Below are positions 25,227 to 32,788 of a stretch of DNA of 64,000 nt, piece by piece. The translations under genes were made by a program, and so were the position numbers. The DNA comes from Chitinophagaceae bacterium (GTDB lineage: Bacteria; Bacteroidota; Bacteroidia; Chitinophagales; Chitinophagaceae). The first letter of the stretch is position 1. Each line of letters opens with the position of its first letter. The notes beneath the pieces are model-generated. The model did no database searches, was not told the DNA's origin, and saw nothing but the letters and a program-made list of their open reading frames with translations. The stretch spans positions 1-64,000 of the forward strand of contig JAHBTK010000003.1 in assembly GCA_019638625.1 (NCBI GenBank). The letters run 5' to 3'.

Positions 25227-26936
25227 ATGGACAAAAAGTGGCAGTTAAAGGATACGATGGATGCTGAAACCGAAGTGTTGCACCAGGCGCTGAAAATACA
25301 CCCGGTATTGTGCAGGCTGCTGGCGCAACGGGGTATATATACCTTTGATGAGGCAAAATATTTCTTCCGACCGGAGCTGTCCCGCCTGCACGATCCCTAC
25401 CTGATGAAAGACATGGACAAAGCGGTACAACGATTGCTGCTGGCGTTCTCGCGGAATGAAAAAATACTGGTATTTGGTGATTATGATGTAGACGGCACCA
25501 CCGCGGTTTCCTGCATGTACCAGTTTCTGCAGGATATATATATCGCAGAAAATATTGATTACTATATCCCACATCGATACCGGGAAGGATACGGGGTATC
25601 AAAACAGGGAATTGATTACGCCCATAAACAGGGAATTAGCCTTATCATATCCCTGGATTGCGGGATCAAGTCGGTGGAACTGATAGCCTATGCCCGTTCA
25701 TTAGATATTGAATTTATTGTGTGCGATCACCACCTGCCGGATGCGGAGTTGCCGCCTGCAGCGGCCATCCTCAACCCCAAACAACATGACTGCAATTATC
25801 CTTATAAGGAGCTTTGCGGCTGCGGAGTTGGCTTTAAGCTGATAACGGCGCTCGCTCAGCATTTCAATATGCCTGCCGAAAGCTATTATCGCTATCTCGA
25901 CCTGGTAGCTACCGCTATTGCGGCAGATATAGTACCGATGACCGGGGAAAACAGGATAATAGCGTATTATGGGGTGAAGCAGGTAAATGAAAGCCCCTCT
26001 GCCGGCATCCGGGCCCTGATGGAGCTGAGCGGTTTAAAGGATAGTAAAGTACATATCACTAACCTCGTTTTTGTAATCGCGCCCAGGGTAAATGCCGCCG
26101 GCCGTATGGACGATGCCAGGAAAGCGGTACAACTGTTTATTGAAAAAGATTTTACCAAGGCCCTTGAGTATGCAGGCTACCTGCACAGCGATAACGACGA
26201 CAGAAAAGAAGCCGACAGCAACATTACGGAAGAAGCCCTGCAGATAATCAGCGGAGACCAGGCACTTATACAACGCAAAACAACCGTTGTTTACCAACCA
26301 CATTGGCACAAGGGTGTGGTGGGTATTGTGGCTTCAAGACTGATTGAAAGATATTTCAGGCCTACGATTGTATTAACCAAAAGCGGCGATGTGGTAGCGG
26401 GCAGCGCCCGAAGTGTGCCGGGCTTCAACCTGTATGAAGCCATTCATGCCTGCCGCAGTCACCTGCTCGGTTATGGCGGACATTTTGCGGCAGCCGGCAT
26501 GACCATGCTGCCTGAGCAGGTTATCGCCTTCAGCAACAGATTTGAAGAGGTGGTAAACGCTACCATTCCGGAGGAACTGCTGATCCCGGTGCTGGATATT
26601 GATTCAGAAATAACATTTGCAGATATCAGTCAGTCGTTTTATAATATCATAAGCCAGATGGAACCTTTTGGCCCCGATAACCTCCGCCCGGTTTTTATCT
26701 GTAGAAATGTGACAGATACCGGTTATTCAAAACTGGTCAAAGAGCAACATATCAGGTTTTCGCTAAAGCAGGGTAATGCCGTCATGCATGGTATAGGTTT
26801 TAATCTGTCAGAAAAGTTTGAGCTATTGAAAAACCGGCAGTCCATTGATATTGTATTTACCATTGACGAAAACGAGTGGAACGGAGAAAAAAATCTGCAA
26901 CTTAAAGTCATAGACCTGGCAATCAGTCACCCTTGA
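25227..26936 (+). CDS. recJ: Single-stranded-DNA-specific exonuclease RecJ
   Basis: 569 residues from ATG 25227. Motif I DYDVDGTTA near 84, DHH motif CDHHLPD near 165, RVNAAGRMDDA in the middle and the DHHA1 motif GYGGHFAAAGMTM near 416, so all metal ligands seem present. The C-terminal OB-fold part ends LQLKVIDLAI. RecJ degrades single-stranded DNA 5' to 3' in repair and recombination. The stop is followed within 8 bases by the methyltransferase start, so the two are co-transcribed. Confidence 0.95.
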   Translation: MDKKWQLKDTMDAETEVLHQALKIHPVLCRLLAQRGIYTFDEAKYFFRPELSRLHDPYLMKDMDKAVQRLLLAFSRNEKILVFGDYDVDGTTAVSCMYQFLQDIYIAENIDYYIPHRYREGYGVSKQGIDYAHKQGISLIISLDCGIKSVELIAYARSLDIEFIVCDHHLPDAELPPAAAILNPKQHDCNYPYKELCGCGVGFKLITALAQHFNMPAESYYRYLDLVATAIAADIVPMTGENRIIAYYGVKQVNESPSAGIRALMELSGLKDSKVHITNLVFVIAPRVNAAGRMDDARKAVQLFIEKDFTKALEYAGYLHSDNDDRKEADSNITEEALQIISGDQALIQRKTTVVYQPHWHKGVVGIVASRLIERYFRPTIVLTKSGDVVAGSARSVPGFNLYEAIHACRSHLLGYGGHFAAAGMTMLPEQVIAFSNRFEEVVNATIPEELLIPVLDIDSEITFADISQSFYNIISQMEPFGPDNLRPVFICRNVTDTGYSKLVKEQHIRFSLKQGNAVMHGIGFNLSEKFELLKNRQSIDIVFTIDENEWNGEKNLQLKVIDLAISHP

Positions 26937-26944
26937 GAAAATGG

Positions 26945-27667
26945 ATGGAATATATAAAGCTATTCTGGTATTTTGCCAGCAACTGGAACCCTAGGCTCGC
27001 CCTGTTTCTGCTGAGCCATGAAATCAGGGGGGAGAAAAAATACGGCATCAATACAACAAAACCGGTAGAATTAAAGGACCTGACCATTAAGAAAGGAAAT
27101 ATCAGGCAATCTTCAAGATATGAGGCCGTAAACTATTATATACTGGAAAACCTGCTCCAAAAACTGACTACTCTTGTATCTCCAGGCACATTTGTTGACC
27201 TTGGATGCGGAAAAGGAAGGGCTATGGTGGTAGCGGCGCATTACGGGTTTAAGACCATAAAAGGAATTGATTTTGCCGAAGAGATGTGCCGGGAGGCTGA
27301 ACAAAACCTGGATAACCTGCGGTCCGAACTGGATGTTGATTTTACTATTGTCCCCGCCAACGTGCCGGACTATACTATACAACCGGACGATTCCGTATTT
27401 TTTATGTTCAACCCGTTCGCTAAAGAAACCATTATACAATTCCTGGATAATCTGGAAGAATCACTTCTCCATCATCCACGGGACATCTATTTTCTCTACG
27501 TAAGTCCCAGCTTTGTAGAAATTTTTTTCGATTATGAGTACGAACCTGTGTACAGGAAGCGAAAATTAAAATGGCTCGATGGTGTCATACTGAAGAAAGA
27601 ATACCGGATTGCTGATTTGAAGAAGAAACAAAAATCCCAGAATCCCAACATCACGAATCAGCAATAA
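26945..27667 (+). CDS. Class I SAM-dependent methyltransferase
   Basis: 240 residues from ATG 26945; an in-frame TTG at 26933 that overlaps the recJ stop is an alternative. FVDLGCGKGRAMVVAAHYGFKTIKGIDFAEEM holds SAM motif I (DLGCGKGR) and the acidic end of strand 2 (GIDF). SVFFMFNPF is the NPF-type motif IV of an N- or O-methyltransferase. The substrate is unknown. It follows recJ directly and ends before the convergent GT39 gene. Confidence 0.85.
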   Translation: MEYIKLFWYFASNWNPRLALFLLSHEIRGEKKYGINTTKPVELKDLTIKKGNIRQSSRYEAVNYYILENLLQKLTTLVSPGTFVDLGCGKGRAMVVAAHYGFKTIKGIDFAEEMCREAEQNLDNLRSELDVDFTIVPANVPDYTIQPDDSVFFMFNPFAKETIIQFLDNLEESLLHHPRDIYFLYVSPSFVEIFFDYEYEPVYRKRKLKWLDGVILKKEYRIADLKKKQKSQNPNITNQQ

Positions 27668-27702
27668 ACCCTCTCTTTGCCGTATCCGTTTCCGGGCATC
27701 CC

Positions 27703-29355
27703 CTACTTCAACAGCACCACAAAGTATTTCTTACACTGACTTTCCCTCCTTTCCTTATTGAGAAACTTAGCCGTCAAAATAGAAACCTTAAAGTCCAGCC
27801 CCTGAAAAGCGATTTCAAAAGGTCGGCCGCTTTCGTTTATTTCATCCAACCCTTCTTCCATGGTAAGCAGGTAGGTTCCACTCTCCAACCCGTCAAAACG
27901 GCTAACATCCTGTACAATCCTTTTGCTATAGAAATTCAAAGACCAGTCATTTCCTAAGAACCGGTACCGGAAAAATTTGTCTTCAGATACCCGGTTGCTG
28001 CTTACAAAACGTCCTGCCGTATTCCCGGCCTGGTATTTCAGCAGGTTCGGGTAGAACCATACACTGAGAAAGATATTCAGCCCAATAACAAGCATCAGGG
28101 AAACCTGGAATACCTTTTTGTTGACCTGTTTATTAAACAATAATAATAAAGCGATTAAAAGAGACCCTATAGGCGCCACCCAGGGCCAAATGCCCCCCGG
28201 AAATACAAAACAGAGAATGAGTACCGGCAGGATAATCATGGCAGCGCAAATGATCCATTGTAAAGGAGTAAGCAGCTTTCTCAGTCGCGGGAATTTGTTC
28301 TGCCAGAACATGGCGTCGATCATTTTAGCAGTAATAAGGGCTATGAACGGCAGTACCACATAGATATAATGCGGCAACTGGTATTTCGATAATCCGAGCG
28401 AACAGTAAGCCAGCACAAACCCTCCCGTGCTTATCAGTTCCTCGTGGCTGCCGGTTTTCAACCGGTTGCGGATCAGCCGGATCAGTTCATACGCCAGCCC
28501 GGTTACAAAAAATAATGTCCATGGAAGCATTCCCCAAAGCAGGTTTTGAAACTGGAAGCCAAATGTGGCATTATTATTCCAGGCACTCTCCCCCGTAATG
28601 CGCCCGAAGCTCTGCGTCCAGTAAAAAAATCTCAACCCGGATACCCCGGTCGATCCATGCACGGTTTTTTCGGGGTGCAGATCGAATTGCTGATATAAAC
28701 CAATGCTCATAGGGATCAATACGATGGCTATTACTACCAGCCCGAGCAGGTAAACCGGCCGGAACAGGTACCGGAATTGTTTTTTTAATATAAAATGACT
28801 TCCGAATGCAAAAACCGGCACCAATAAAGCGATCGGCCCTTTTGCCAGCATGCCGCAGCCTATGGCCGCAGCCCCCAGGACAAAATGTATTATTTTCTGC
28901 GACCGGTACCATTCCGCGATCTGCCAGACAGCAATGATCACCCAACTCATGAGAATGGTATCCGTACGGATATCGTTGGTAATAAGAAAAAAAGCCTGAC
29001 AGGATGCCAGTACAATGGCAGACAAAACCGCGAGACGCCTGTCGTAAAACAAGACCGTAAAGCGGAAAAGAGCAAACACGGCCGCAATGGCAAATAGTAT
29101 GGAAGGCAGTTTGTAGGCAAAGTTATTGTCGCCGAATACTTTCATGGAAAGCGCGCTGGCCCAGAAAAGAAATGGCGGTTTATCCAGGTAATCCTTTCCG
29201 GCCTCATACACCTGCAGGTAGTTGCCGGTTTCTTTCATTTCGCGGCTGATAGAAGCATATTGCGACGCGTCGATATCTATCGTATCCACCCCAACAGCAC
29301 AAAAATACACGGCAATGAAACCTGCAAAGAGAAGCAGGACTTTTCTTTCTCCCAT
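27703..29355 (-). CDS. GT39-type membrane glycosyltransferase (ArnT/PMT-like)
   Basis: 550 residues with about 11-12 spans. The first loop has DTIDIDASQYASISREMKETGNYLQV, whose acidic pair is the catalytic feature of GT39/ArnT-like enzymes, then YLDKPPFLFWASALSMKVFGDNNFAYKLPS, a hallmark of the family. The C-terminal about 130 residues form a periplasmic domain. It should transfer a sugar from a polyprenyl carrier to a lipid or protein on the outer face of the inner membrane. Acceptor unknown. The mobile element inserted 155 bases upstream of its start. Confidence 0.87.
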   Translation of the reverse strand: MGERKVLLLFAGFIAVYFCAVGVDTIDIDASQYASISREMKETGNYLQVYEAGKDYLDKPPFLFWASALSMKVFGDNNFAYKLPSILFAIAAVFALFRFTVLFYDRRLAVLSAIVLASCQAFFLITNDIRTDTILMSWVIIAVWQIAEWYRSQKIIHFVLGAAAIGCGMLAKGPIALLVPVFAFGSHFILKKQFRYLFRPVYLLGLVVIAIVLIPMSIGLYQQFDLHPEKTVHGSTGVSGLRFFYWTQSFGRITGESAWNNNATFGFQFQNLLWGMLPWTLFFVTGLAYELIRLIRNRLKTGSHEELISTGGFVLAYCSLGLSKYQLPHYIYVVLPFIALITAKMIDAMFWQNKFPRLRKLLTPLQWIICAAMIILPVLILCFVFPGGIWPWVAPIGSLLIALLLLFNKQVNKKVFQVSLMLVIGLNIFLSVWFYPNLLKYQAGNTAGRFVSSNRVSEDKFFRYRFLGNDWSLNFYSKRIVQDVSRFDGLESGTYLLTMEEGLDEINESGRPFEIAFQGLDFKVSILTAKFLNKERRESQCKKYFVVLLK

Positions 29356-29501
29356 AGCCGTAAAAATACAGCATATGCGCTAAACAAATCTTTCGACCGG
29401 GAGAAAACCATACAGGGGAAATTCCGGCAGAACAGGTATTTACAGCCTTGCCTCCCCACCGGACGATACGTCTATAAAGGCCTAAGTTCTACCTGGTTAA
29501 A

Positions 29502-29509
29502 AAAATTAA
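29502..29509. repeat. Left 8-bp target-site duplication (AAAATTAA)
   Basis: AAAATTAA directly left of the element; identical to 32090-32097 directly right of it. An 8-bp duplication is the length expected for IS1595. Confidence 0.9.
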
Positions 29510-29534
29510 GGTAACTATATACGAGTTGGGACAA
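29510..29534 (+). repeat. Left terminal inverted repeat of the IS1595 element
   Basis: 25 bases, GGTAACTATATA then CG then AGTTGGGACAA. The right end differs only in the two middle bases (TC). Confidence 0.92.
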
Positions 29535-29543
29535 TATAACCAT

Positions 29544-29568
29544 AAAAATGACCACTAAAAAAGTGGCC
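29544..29568 (-). terminator. Terminator of the 46-residue protein gene
   Basis: Minus strand GGCCACT, T-rich loop, AGTGGTC, then a T-run (29548-29544). It begins directly after the stop codon of the small gene, which supports that gene being real. Confidence 0.75.
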
Positions 29569-29709
29569 TTATTTTTTTTGCTCTTTCTTTTTCACACCAG
29601 CACCAGTAGTGCTGATTTTCACCAAATCGTCAAACGAACCATCAAACCTAACTTTAGGTTCGTAGTTCTTTGCTCGCTTTTTTGGGGCTTTCTTTGCTGC
29701 TTTTGCCAT
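29569..29709 (-). CDS. Small basic protein (46 residues) carried by the element
   Basis: Reads MAKAAKKAPKKRAKNYEPK then VRFDGSFDDLVKISTTGAG and a Lys-rich tail. About 14 of 46 residues are Lys or Arg, concentrated at both ends, around a short FDGSFDDLVKIS core. The strong charge suggests nucleic-acid binding, possibly of the RNA encoded divergently 40 bases away or of element DNA, which is inference. The gene has its own terminator immediately after the stop, and starts back-to-back with the RNA promoter. Related short basic proteins with an F-x-G-(S/T)-F-x-D-L core are seen in Bacteroidota, to my recollection, without known function. Confidence 0.75.
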   Translation of the reverse strand: MAKAAKKAPKKRAKNYEPKVRFDGSFDDLVKISTTGAGVKKKEQKK

Positions 29710-29711
29710 AC

Positions 29712-29741
29712 TTGTAAAATTACAACATTTTAGTATCTTTG
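29712..29741 (+). promoter_or_regulatory. Promoter of the candidate noncoding RNA (TTG-N19-TATCTTTG)
   Basis: TTG at 29712-29714, exactly 19 bases, then TATCTTTG at 29734-29741, an exact match to the Bacteroidota housekeeping promoter. Transcription would begin near 29747. No good open reading frame follows. Confidence 0.8.
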
Positions 29742-29747
29742 TAAAAG

Positions 29748-30021
29748 AAGAAAGGCAGCATTGGGTTGCTGCCTGAAAGTTGACTATCAGTCGCTGCCTT
29801 TTGGAAGGGTTTTGTGGATTCTGATAGCGCTCTTTTCAATACAATATTTTACTTATTGCCGGCGAGCGCCATGCATTGGGTTGCATGGATAAGAGTAAAA
29901 AATGTATTCTCTTCTAATATGGTTAGAAGTGTTGGTGGCTTTCAACCACCATCTCAAACTGGCTAATGAGACCAGAATCGACCACTTCCCAAATTAATTT
30001 AGGTGCGAAAGCACCTTTTTT
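29748..30021 (+). ncRNA. Candidate structured noncoding RNA of the IS1595 element, about 270 nt
   Basis: A region without a convincing ORF has a consensus promoter at one end and a strong terminator at the other. By eye it folds into stable hairpins: 29753-29760/29767-29774; 29869-29875/29882-29888; 29911-29917/29923-29929; 29933-29938/29946-29951. The first two share the 12-base motif GCATTGGGTTGC with loop TTGGGT. Long-range pairing 29814-29821 with 29975-29985 (bulged) plus 29807-29809 with 29988-29990 closes the main domain; 29784-29790 pairs with 29821-29827, and 29838-29856 pairs imperfectly with 29889-29908. CCCAA at 29988-29992 can also pair with either TTGGG loop, so pseudoknots are possible. 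I see no match to tmRNA, 6S, SRP or RNase P RNA. Function unknown. Confidence 0.7.
30001..30021 (+). terminator. Terminator of the candidate noncoding RNA
   Basis: AGGTGC-GAAA-GCACCT followed by a run of T: a 6-bp stem with a stable GAAA tetraloop. Confidence 0.88.
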
Positions 30022-30037
30022 AATATCTTTGGACTTA

Positions 30038-30101
30038 AATATAGACACTAAGTGTCTAATATAATTTGGTAAACGGCTGCTGTCTTTACAGCGGCCTTTT
30101 T
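30038..30101 (+). ncRNA. Possible short RNA antisense to the passenger-gene leader
   Basis: An exact -7 box TATCTTTG (30024-30031) lies right after the large RNA's terminator, though without a -33 TTTG. About 64 bases later a 9-bp hairpin (30075-30083/30088-30096) with a CTTT loop is followed by five T. The interval contains a 17-base palindrome (30042-30058) and GTCTAATATAATTTGGT (30054-30070), which is exactly repeated at 30902-30918, the leader just upstream of the passenger start. As RNA it would be fully complementary to that leader over 17 bases. Expression is unproven. Confidence 0.35.
30054..30070 (+). repeat. 17-bp direct repeat, copy 1 (second copy 30902-30918)
   Basis: GTCTAATATAATTTGGT occurs identically on both sides of the passenger gene. 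Either an antisense regulatory pair or the footprint of how the passenger gene was acquired. Confidence 0.85.
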
Positions 30102-30900
30102 ATGATACATAAGCCGAAAGTACTTTTACAATCCTATTTAAATCATCGTCTGTAAAGTCGTCAGGTAAAGCAACCACCGCCTCTCTTCCTCCTTTTAAGA
30201 AAACAGGAATTTTTTTTTCATAAACCGTTGGTGGTTGTAAGTCGCTCCTACTCTGTTGTTCAAGATAAGAATTGCCTTTAGGTTGTTGATCGGGAAGCAC
30301 CATTACCTCGCCTGCTTCACCAGTGCCTTTCTCTACTACATCCTCATATGGAATATAATTCTCGCCTATTACCAATTGGTTTTTTTCATTTATAAGGTTA
30401 GCACTACGTATATTGCTAAGAAAAATCTTCGCAGCCAACTTAGCACCCGCTCCTTTTACGCTATAAAGCCGATCTAGTATATTTACTAAGCCGGCCTCCG
30501 ATGGCACTTCTTTGTCTTTATAGTCATTGAACAATCGTTTATAAAGCTCTGGAGTTTGTAGACACTCCAGATAAAAATCGTTTATATTTTCTCCCGGAAT
30601 AGGTTTGTTGATCTTTGCAAACAGATCAGTTGGTTTATATCCTTCTCCTTTCTTTAGTTGTAAAAGTCCATATTGAACTGAAGTGCTCAACTTTTGAAGA
30701 AAAGCTCCACCAGATAACCCCAATGTTTGTGATATTGCTTCTTGCGGAGTAAAGTGTAGGGAAGTAAACTCGGAATTAATTCTCCCAACAAAATGCAAGG
30801 AGGAATCTAACGTATACGAAGGATAAGATACACTCCGAATTTTTGATACCCGGGAGGTCTGCGCATTGTTATCTACAATATTTACGTTATCAGATTGCAT
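30100..30900 (-). CDS. IS1595 passenger protein of unknown function, N-terminal winged-helix-like region
   Basis: 266 residues, no signal or membrane span. Residues about 27-95 (SYTLDSSLHFVGRINSEF through QKLSTSVQYGLLQLKKG) are helical with a hydrophobic pattern like a winged helix of the DUF5343 kind; this is a resemblance, not a firm hit. YSVKGAGAKLAAKIFLSNIRSANLIN follows, then a Gln/Ser/Pro-rich linker and a C-terminal IPVFLKGGREAVVALPDDFTDDDLNRIVKVLSAY. That last motif is common in proteins with a short strand-turn-helix that joins ALPDDFT to a helix. A leader promoter (TATCTTTA) lies upstream on the minus strand. A DNA-binding or regulatory role is inference. Confidence 0.75.
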   Translation of the reverse strand: MQSDNVNIVDNNAQTSRVSKIRSVSYPSYTLDSSLHFVGRINSEFTSLHFTPQEAISQTLGLSGGAFLQKLSTSVQYGLLQLKKGEGYKPTDLFAKINKPIPGENINDFYLECLQTPELYKRLFNDYKDKEVPSEAGLVNILDRLYSVKGAGAKLAAKIFLSNIRSANLINEKNQLVIGENYIPYEDVVEKGTGEAGEVMVLPDQQPKGNSYLEQQSRSDLQPPTVYEKKIPVFLKGGREAVVALPDDFTDDDLNRIVKVLSAYVS

Positions 30901-31046
30901 GGTCTAATATAATTTGGTGATGTAAAGATATGAATAAAATTAAAATGCAAACAAATTAACAATCTTAACAATCTATATTTTTATTATTATAAAGTATATT
31001 ATATTAATAAACAATAAAATAATGTTTACTATGGTCAAAATATTTT

Positions 31047-31077
31047 TTTGGATTAATAAGAAAGATTGGTATATTTG
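31047..31077 (+). promoter_or_regulatory. Transposase promoter (TTTG-N19-TATATTTG)
   Basis: TTTG at 31047-31050, 19 bases, TATATTTG at 31070-31077: a complete consensus promoter. The leader would be only about 13 bases before the ATG at 31096. Confidence 0.85.
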
Positions 31078-31095
31078 TCCCGTTAAATACCTAAA

Positions 31096-32025
31096 ATGAA
31101 CACTTTCAAAAACTTAACACAACTACTGGATTTCTTCAAGGATGAAGAAACGTGTAAAGCCTACTATGAGCAAAAACGCTGGGGTGGTAATGTTGCCTGC
31201 CCTCATTGTGGTTCTTTGAAAGTATACAGAACAAACAGGGGCTTTAAATGTGGCGAAAAGCTATGTTACAAGAAATTTACAGTTACCACACAGACTATTT
31301 TCGAAAACACAAAAATAGGATTGCGCACATGGTTTGCTGCTATGTATTTAATCAGCACTTCAAAGAAAGGTGTTAGCTCTTTACAACTGGCAGAACAATT
31401 AGGGATCACCCAAAAAACTGCATGGTTTGTTTTGCATCGTATTCGTGAAATGCTGAAAGATAACGGCAATGAACAGCTAGAAGGTGAAGTTGAGGTAGAC
31501 GAAACTTATGTTGGTGGCAAAAATAAAAACAGGCATAAAAATAAGAAAGTAGAAAACTCACAAGGTAGATCAGCAAAAGACAAAACACCTGTTGTTGGTT
31601 TGATACAAAGAGATGGCAAAGTTAGATTGTTCGTTGTTCCTAATACAGAATCCGAAACATTGCATACTATTATGGGATCAAACGTAGCCGAAAACAGCAC
31701 GGTTATTACAGATGCTTATAGGGCTTACAATGGTCTGGATAGTAGATACACCCACGTAACAGTAAAACATGAAGAAGGTGGCTATGTAATTAAAATTGGC
31801 GACCAGAAATTTCACACTAATAACATAGAAAACTTCTGGTCTATCTTCAAACGTGGAATTATCGGAATCTACCACTTTGTTTCTGCAAAGCATCTACAGC
31901 GTTATTGCAGTGAGTTTGGGTACAGATATAACGAAAGGGAATTAACAGGGGTTAAAAAATTCGATATTGCGTTAACCAAAGTATCCAGCACACGTATTAC
32001 ATACAATACTTTGATCGGTAAATAA
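31096..32025 (+). CDS. IS1595-family transposase (ISXO2-like)
   Basis: 309 residues. An N-terminal zinc ribbon uses Cys35, Cys38, Cys52 and Cys57. A helix-turn-helix follows (SSLQLAEQLGITQKTAWFVLHRIREML). The catalytic RNase H fold shows D135 in VDETYVGG, D206 in ITDAYRAY and the HTNNIENFWSIFKRG motif (about 240-254), matching the DD-N/E type of ISXO2-like enzymes. Length and motif order are normal and no frameshift is seen. It ends 40 bases from the right inverted end. Confidence 0.95.
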   Translation: MNTFKNLTQLLDFFKDEETCKAYYEQKRWGGNVACPHCGSLKVYRTNRGFKCGEKLCYKKFTVTTQTIFENTKIGLRTWFAAMYLISTSKKGVSSLQLAEQLGITQKTAWFVLHRIREMLKDNGNEQLEGEVEVDETYVGGKNKNRHKNKKVENSQGRSAKDKTPVVGLIQRDGKVRLFVVPNTESETLHTIMGSNVAENSTVITDAYRAYNGLDSRYTHVTVKHEEGGYVIKIGDQKFHTNNIENFWSIFKRGIIGIYHFVSAKHLQRYCSEFGYRYNERELTGVKKFDIALTKVSSTRITYNTLIGK

Positions 32026-32064
32026 GAAAAGCGGCTGAAAATGCCGCTTATTTTTTGACTACTT

Positions 32065-32089
32065 TTGTCCCAACTGATATATAGTTACC
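32065..32089 (-). repeat. Right terminal inverted repeat of the IS1595 element
   Basis: The reverse complement begins GGTAACTATATA, then TC, then AGTTGGGACAA; 23 of 25 bases match the left end. Confidence 0.92.
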
Positions 32090-32097
32090 AAAATTAA
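32090..32097. repeat. Right 8-bp target-site duplication (AAAATTAA)
   Basis: Identical to 29502-29509. It overlaps the stop codon (32094-32096) of the minus-strand response regulator, so the gene was not disrupted. Confidence 0.9.
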
Positions 32098-32762
32098 AGT
32101 TGTACAAAGCCATGTTTAACGGCATACAATGCCAGTCCTACCCTGCTTTTTACATTCAGTTTTTCGAACAACGAATTACGGTAACCATCCACTGTTTTGG
32201 GACTTACAAACATCTTTGCCGCTATCTCATTGTAGGTAAACTCCGTGCAGGCCAACTTCAGAAAATCTTTCTCACGGTCATTCATCACAGGTAACATTGA
32301 TGATGCACCATTGGCAGACTCTCCCAACTGGAGGGAATGTACCAGCTTGCCCGTAATGAAATCGGTATAATAAAAACCCTTGTTGGCGATAGAATGTAAG
32401 GCTTCACCCAGTTCCCGGGGTTCTATATCCTTGCATACATAACCTTTTACACCCAGCTTCAGCATTTTTACGATAGCCTCTTCTTTCTGGATCATACTCA
32501 CTACCAGCACATTCACCAATGGGTAGTGTTCCCGCAGCCATTCTACCGTTGCAAAGCCATCCATATGGGGCATATTGATATCCATCAGCAGGATATCCGG
32601 CTGATTGTCCTTACTGATCTTTTTTTGCAGGTCTTCGCCGTTATCAGCTTCAAATAAGATATTGTAGTTAGCATTAACCATAGAGATGAGATTGATCATA
32701 CCTTTTCTGAAAAGCGTATGGTCATCCACCAAAGCCAGGGTTGGAATGGGCTTACCGGTCAT
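32094..32762 (-). CDS. NarL/LuxR-family response regulator
   Basis: 222 residues. The receiver has the acidic pair DD at 13-14, phospho-acceptor Asp61 in LLMDINMPHMD and Lys in VCKDIEP. The C-terminal LuxR-type helix-turn-helix is FTYNEIAAKMFVSPKTVDGYRNSLFEKLNVKSR. It should be phosphorylated by the kinase encoded 26 bases upstream and regulate transcription. Last gene of a five-gene minus-strand unit (36041-32094). The IS1595 element lies immediately after its stop. Confidence 0.93.
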   Translation of the reverse strand: MTGKPIPTLALVDDHTLFRKGMINLISMVNANYNILFEADNGEDLQKKISKDNQPDILLMDINMPHMDGFATVEWLREHYPLVNVLVVSMIQKEEAIVKMLKLGVKGYVCKDIEPRELGEALHSIANKGFYYTDFITGKLVHSLQLGESANGASSMLPVMNDREKDFLKLACTEFTYNEIAAKMFVSPKTVDGYRNSLFEKLNVKSRVGLALYAVKHGFVQL

Positions 32763-32788
32763 GGTCAGGAATTAGTTTAGAATCTGGT

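Larger units (their letters stand above)
29510..32089. mobile_element. Complete IS1595-family (ISXO2-like) element with passenger genes and noncoding RNA, 2580 bp
   Basis: Bounded by 25-bp inverted ends (29510-29534 and 32065-32089, two mismatches) that start GGTAACTATATA and contain AGTTGGGACAA, and by an 8-bp direct duplication. Inside are an IS1595 transposase, a 46-residue basic protein gene, a candidate structured RNA of about 270 nt, a possible 64-nt RNA and a 266-residue passenger protein. It is visibly more AT-rich than its flanks. The ends are intact and the transposase has no break, so the element may be active. It sits downstream of the response regulator gene, whose stop codon lies in the duplicated target. 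Confidence 0.93.

Noticed and set aside
29548..29733. Plus-strand ORF of 61 codons over the small gene
   Set aside because: It is the complement of the 46-residue gene, which has its own terminator; the plus reading is Cys/Phe-rich and runs into the RNA promoter.
29748..30021. tmRNA, 6S RNA, SRP RNA or RNase P RNA
   Set aside because: No tRNA-like ends or resume ORF, no long open bubble rod, no SRP apical motif and no RNase P conserved blocks; the location inside an insertion sequence also speaks against it.
30054..30918. Target duplication of a second nested mobile element around the passenger gene
   Set aside because: The 17-base repeats are not flanked by inverted ends and there is no second transposase, so nested transposition is not supported.
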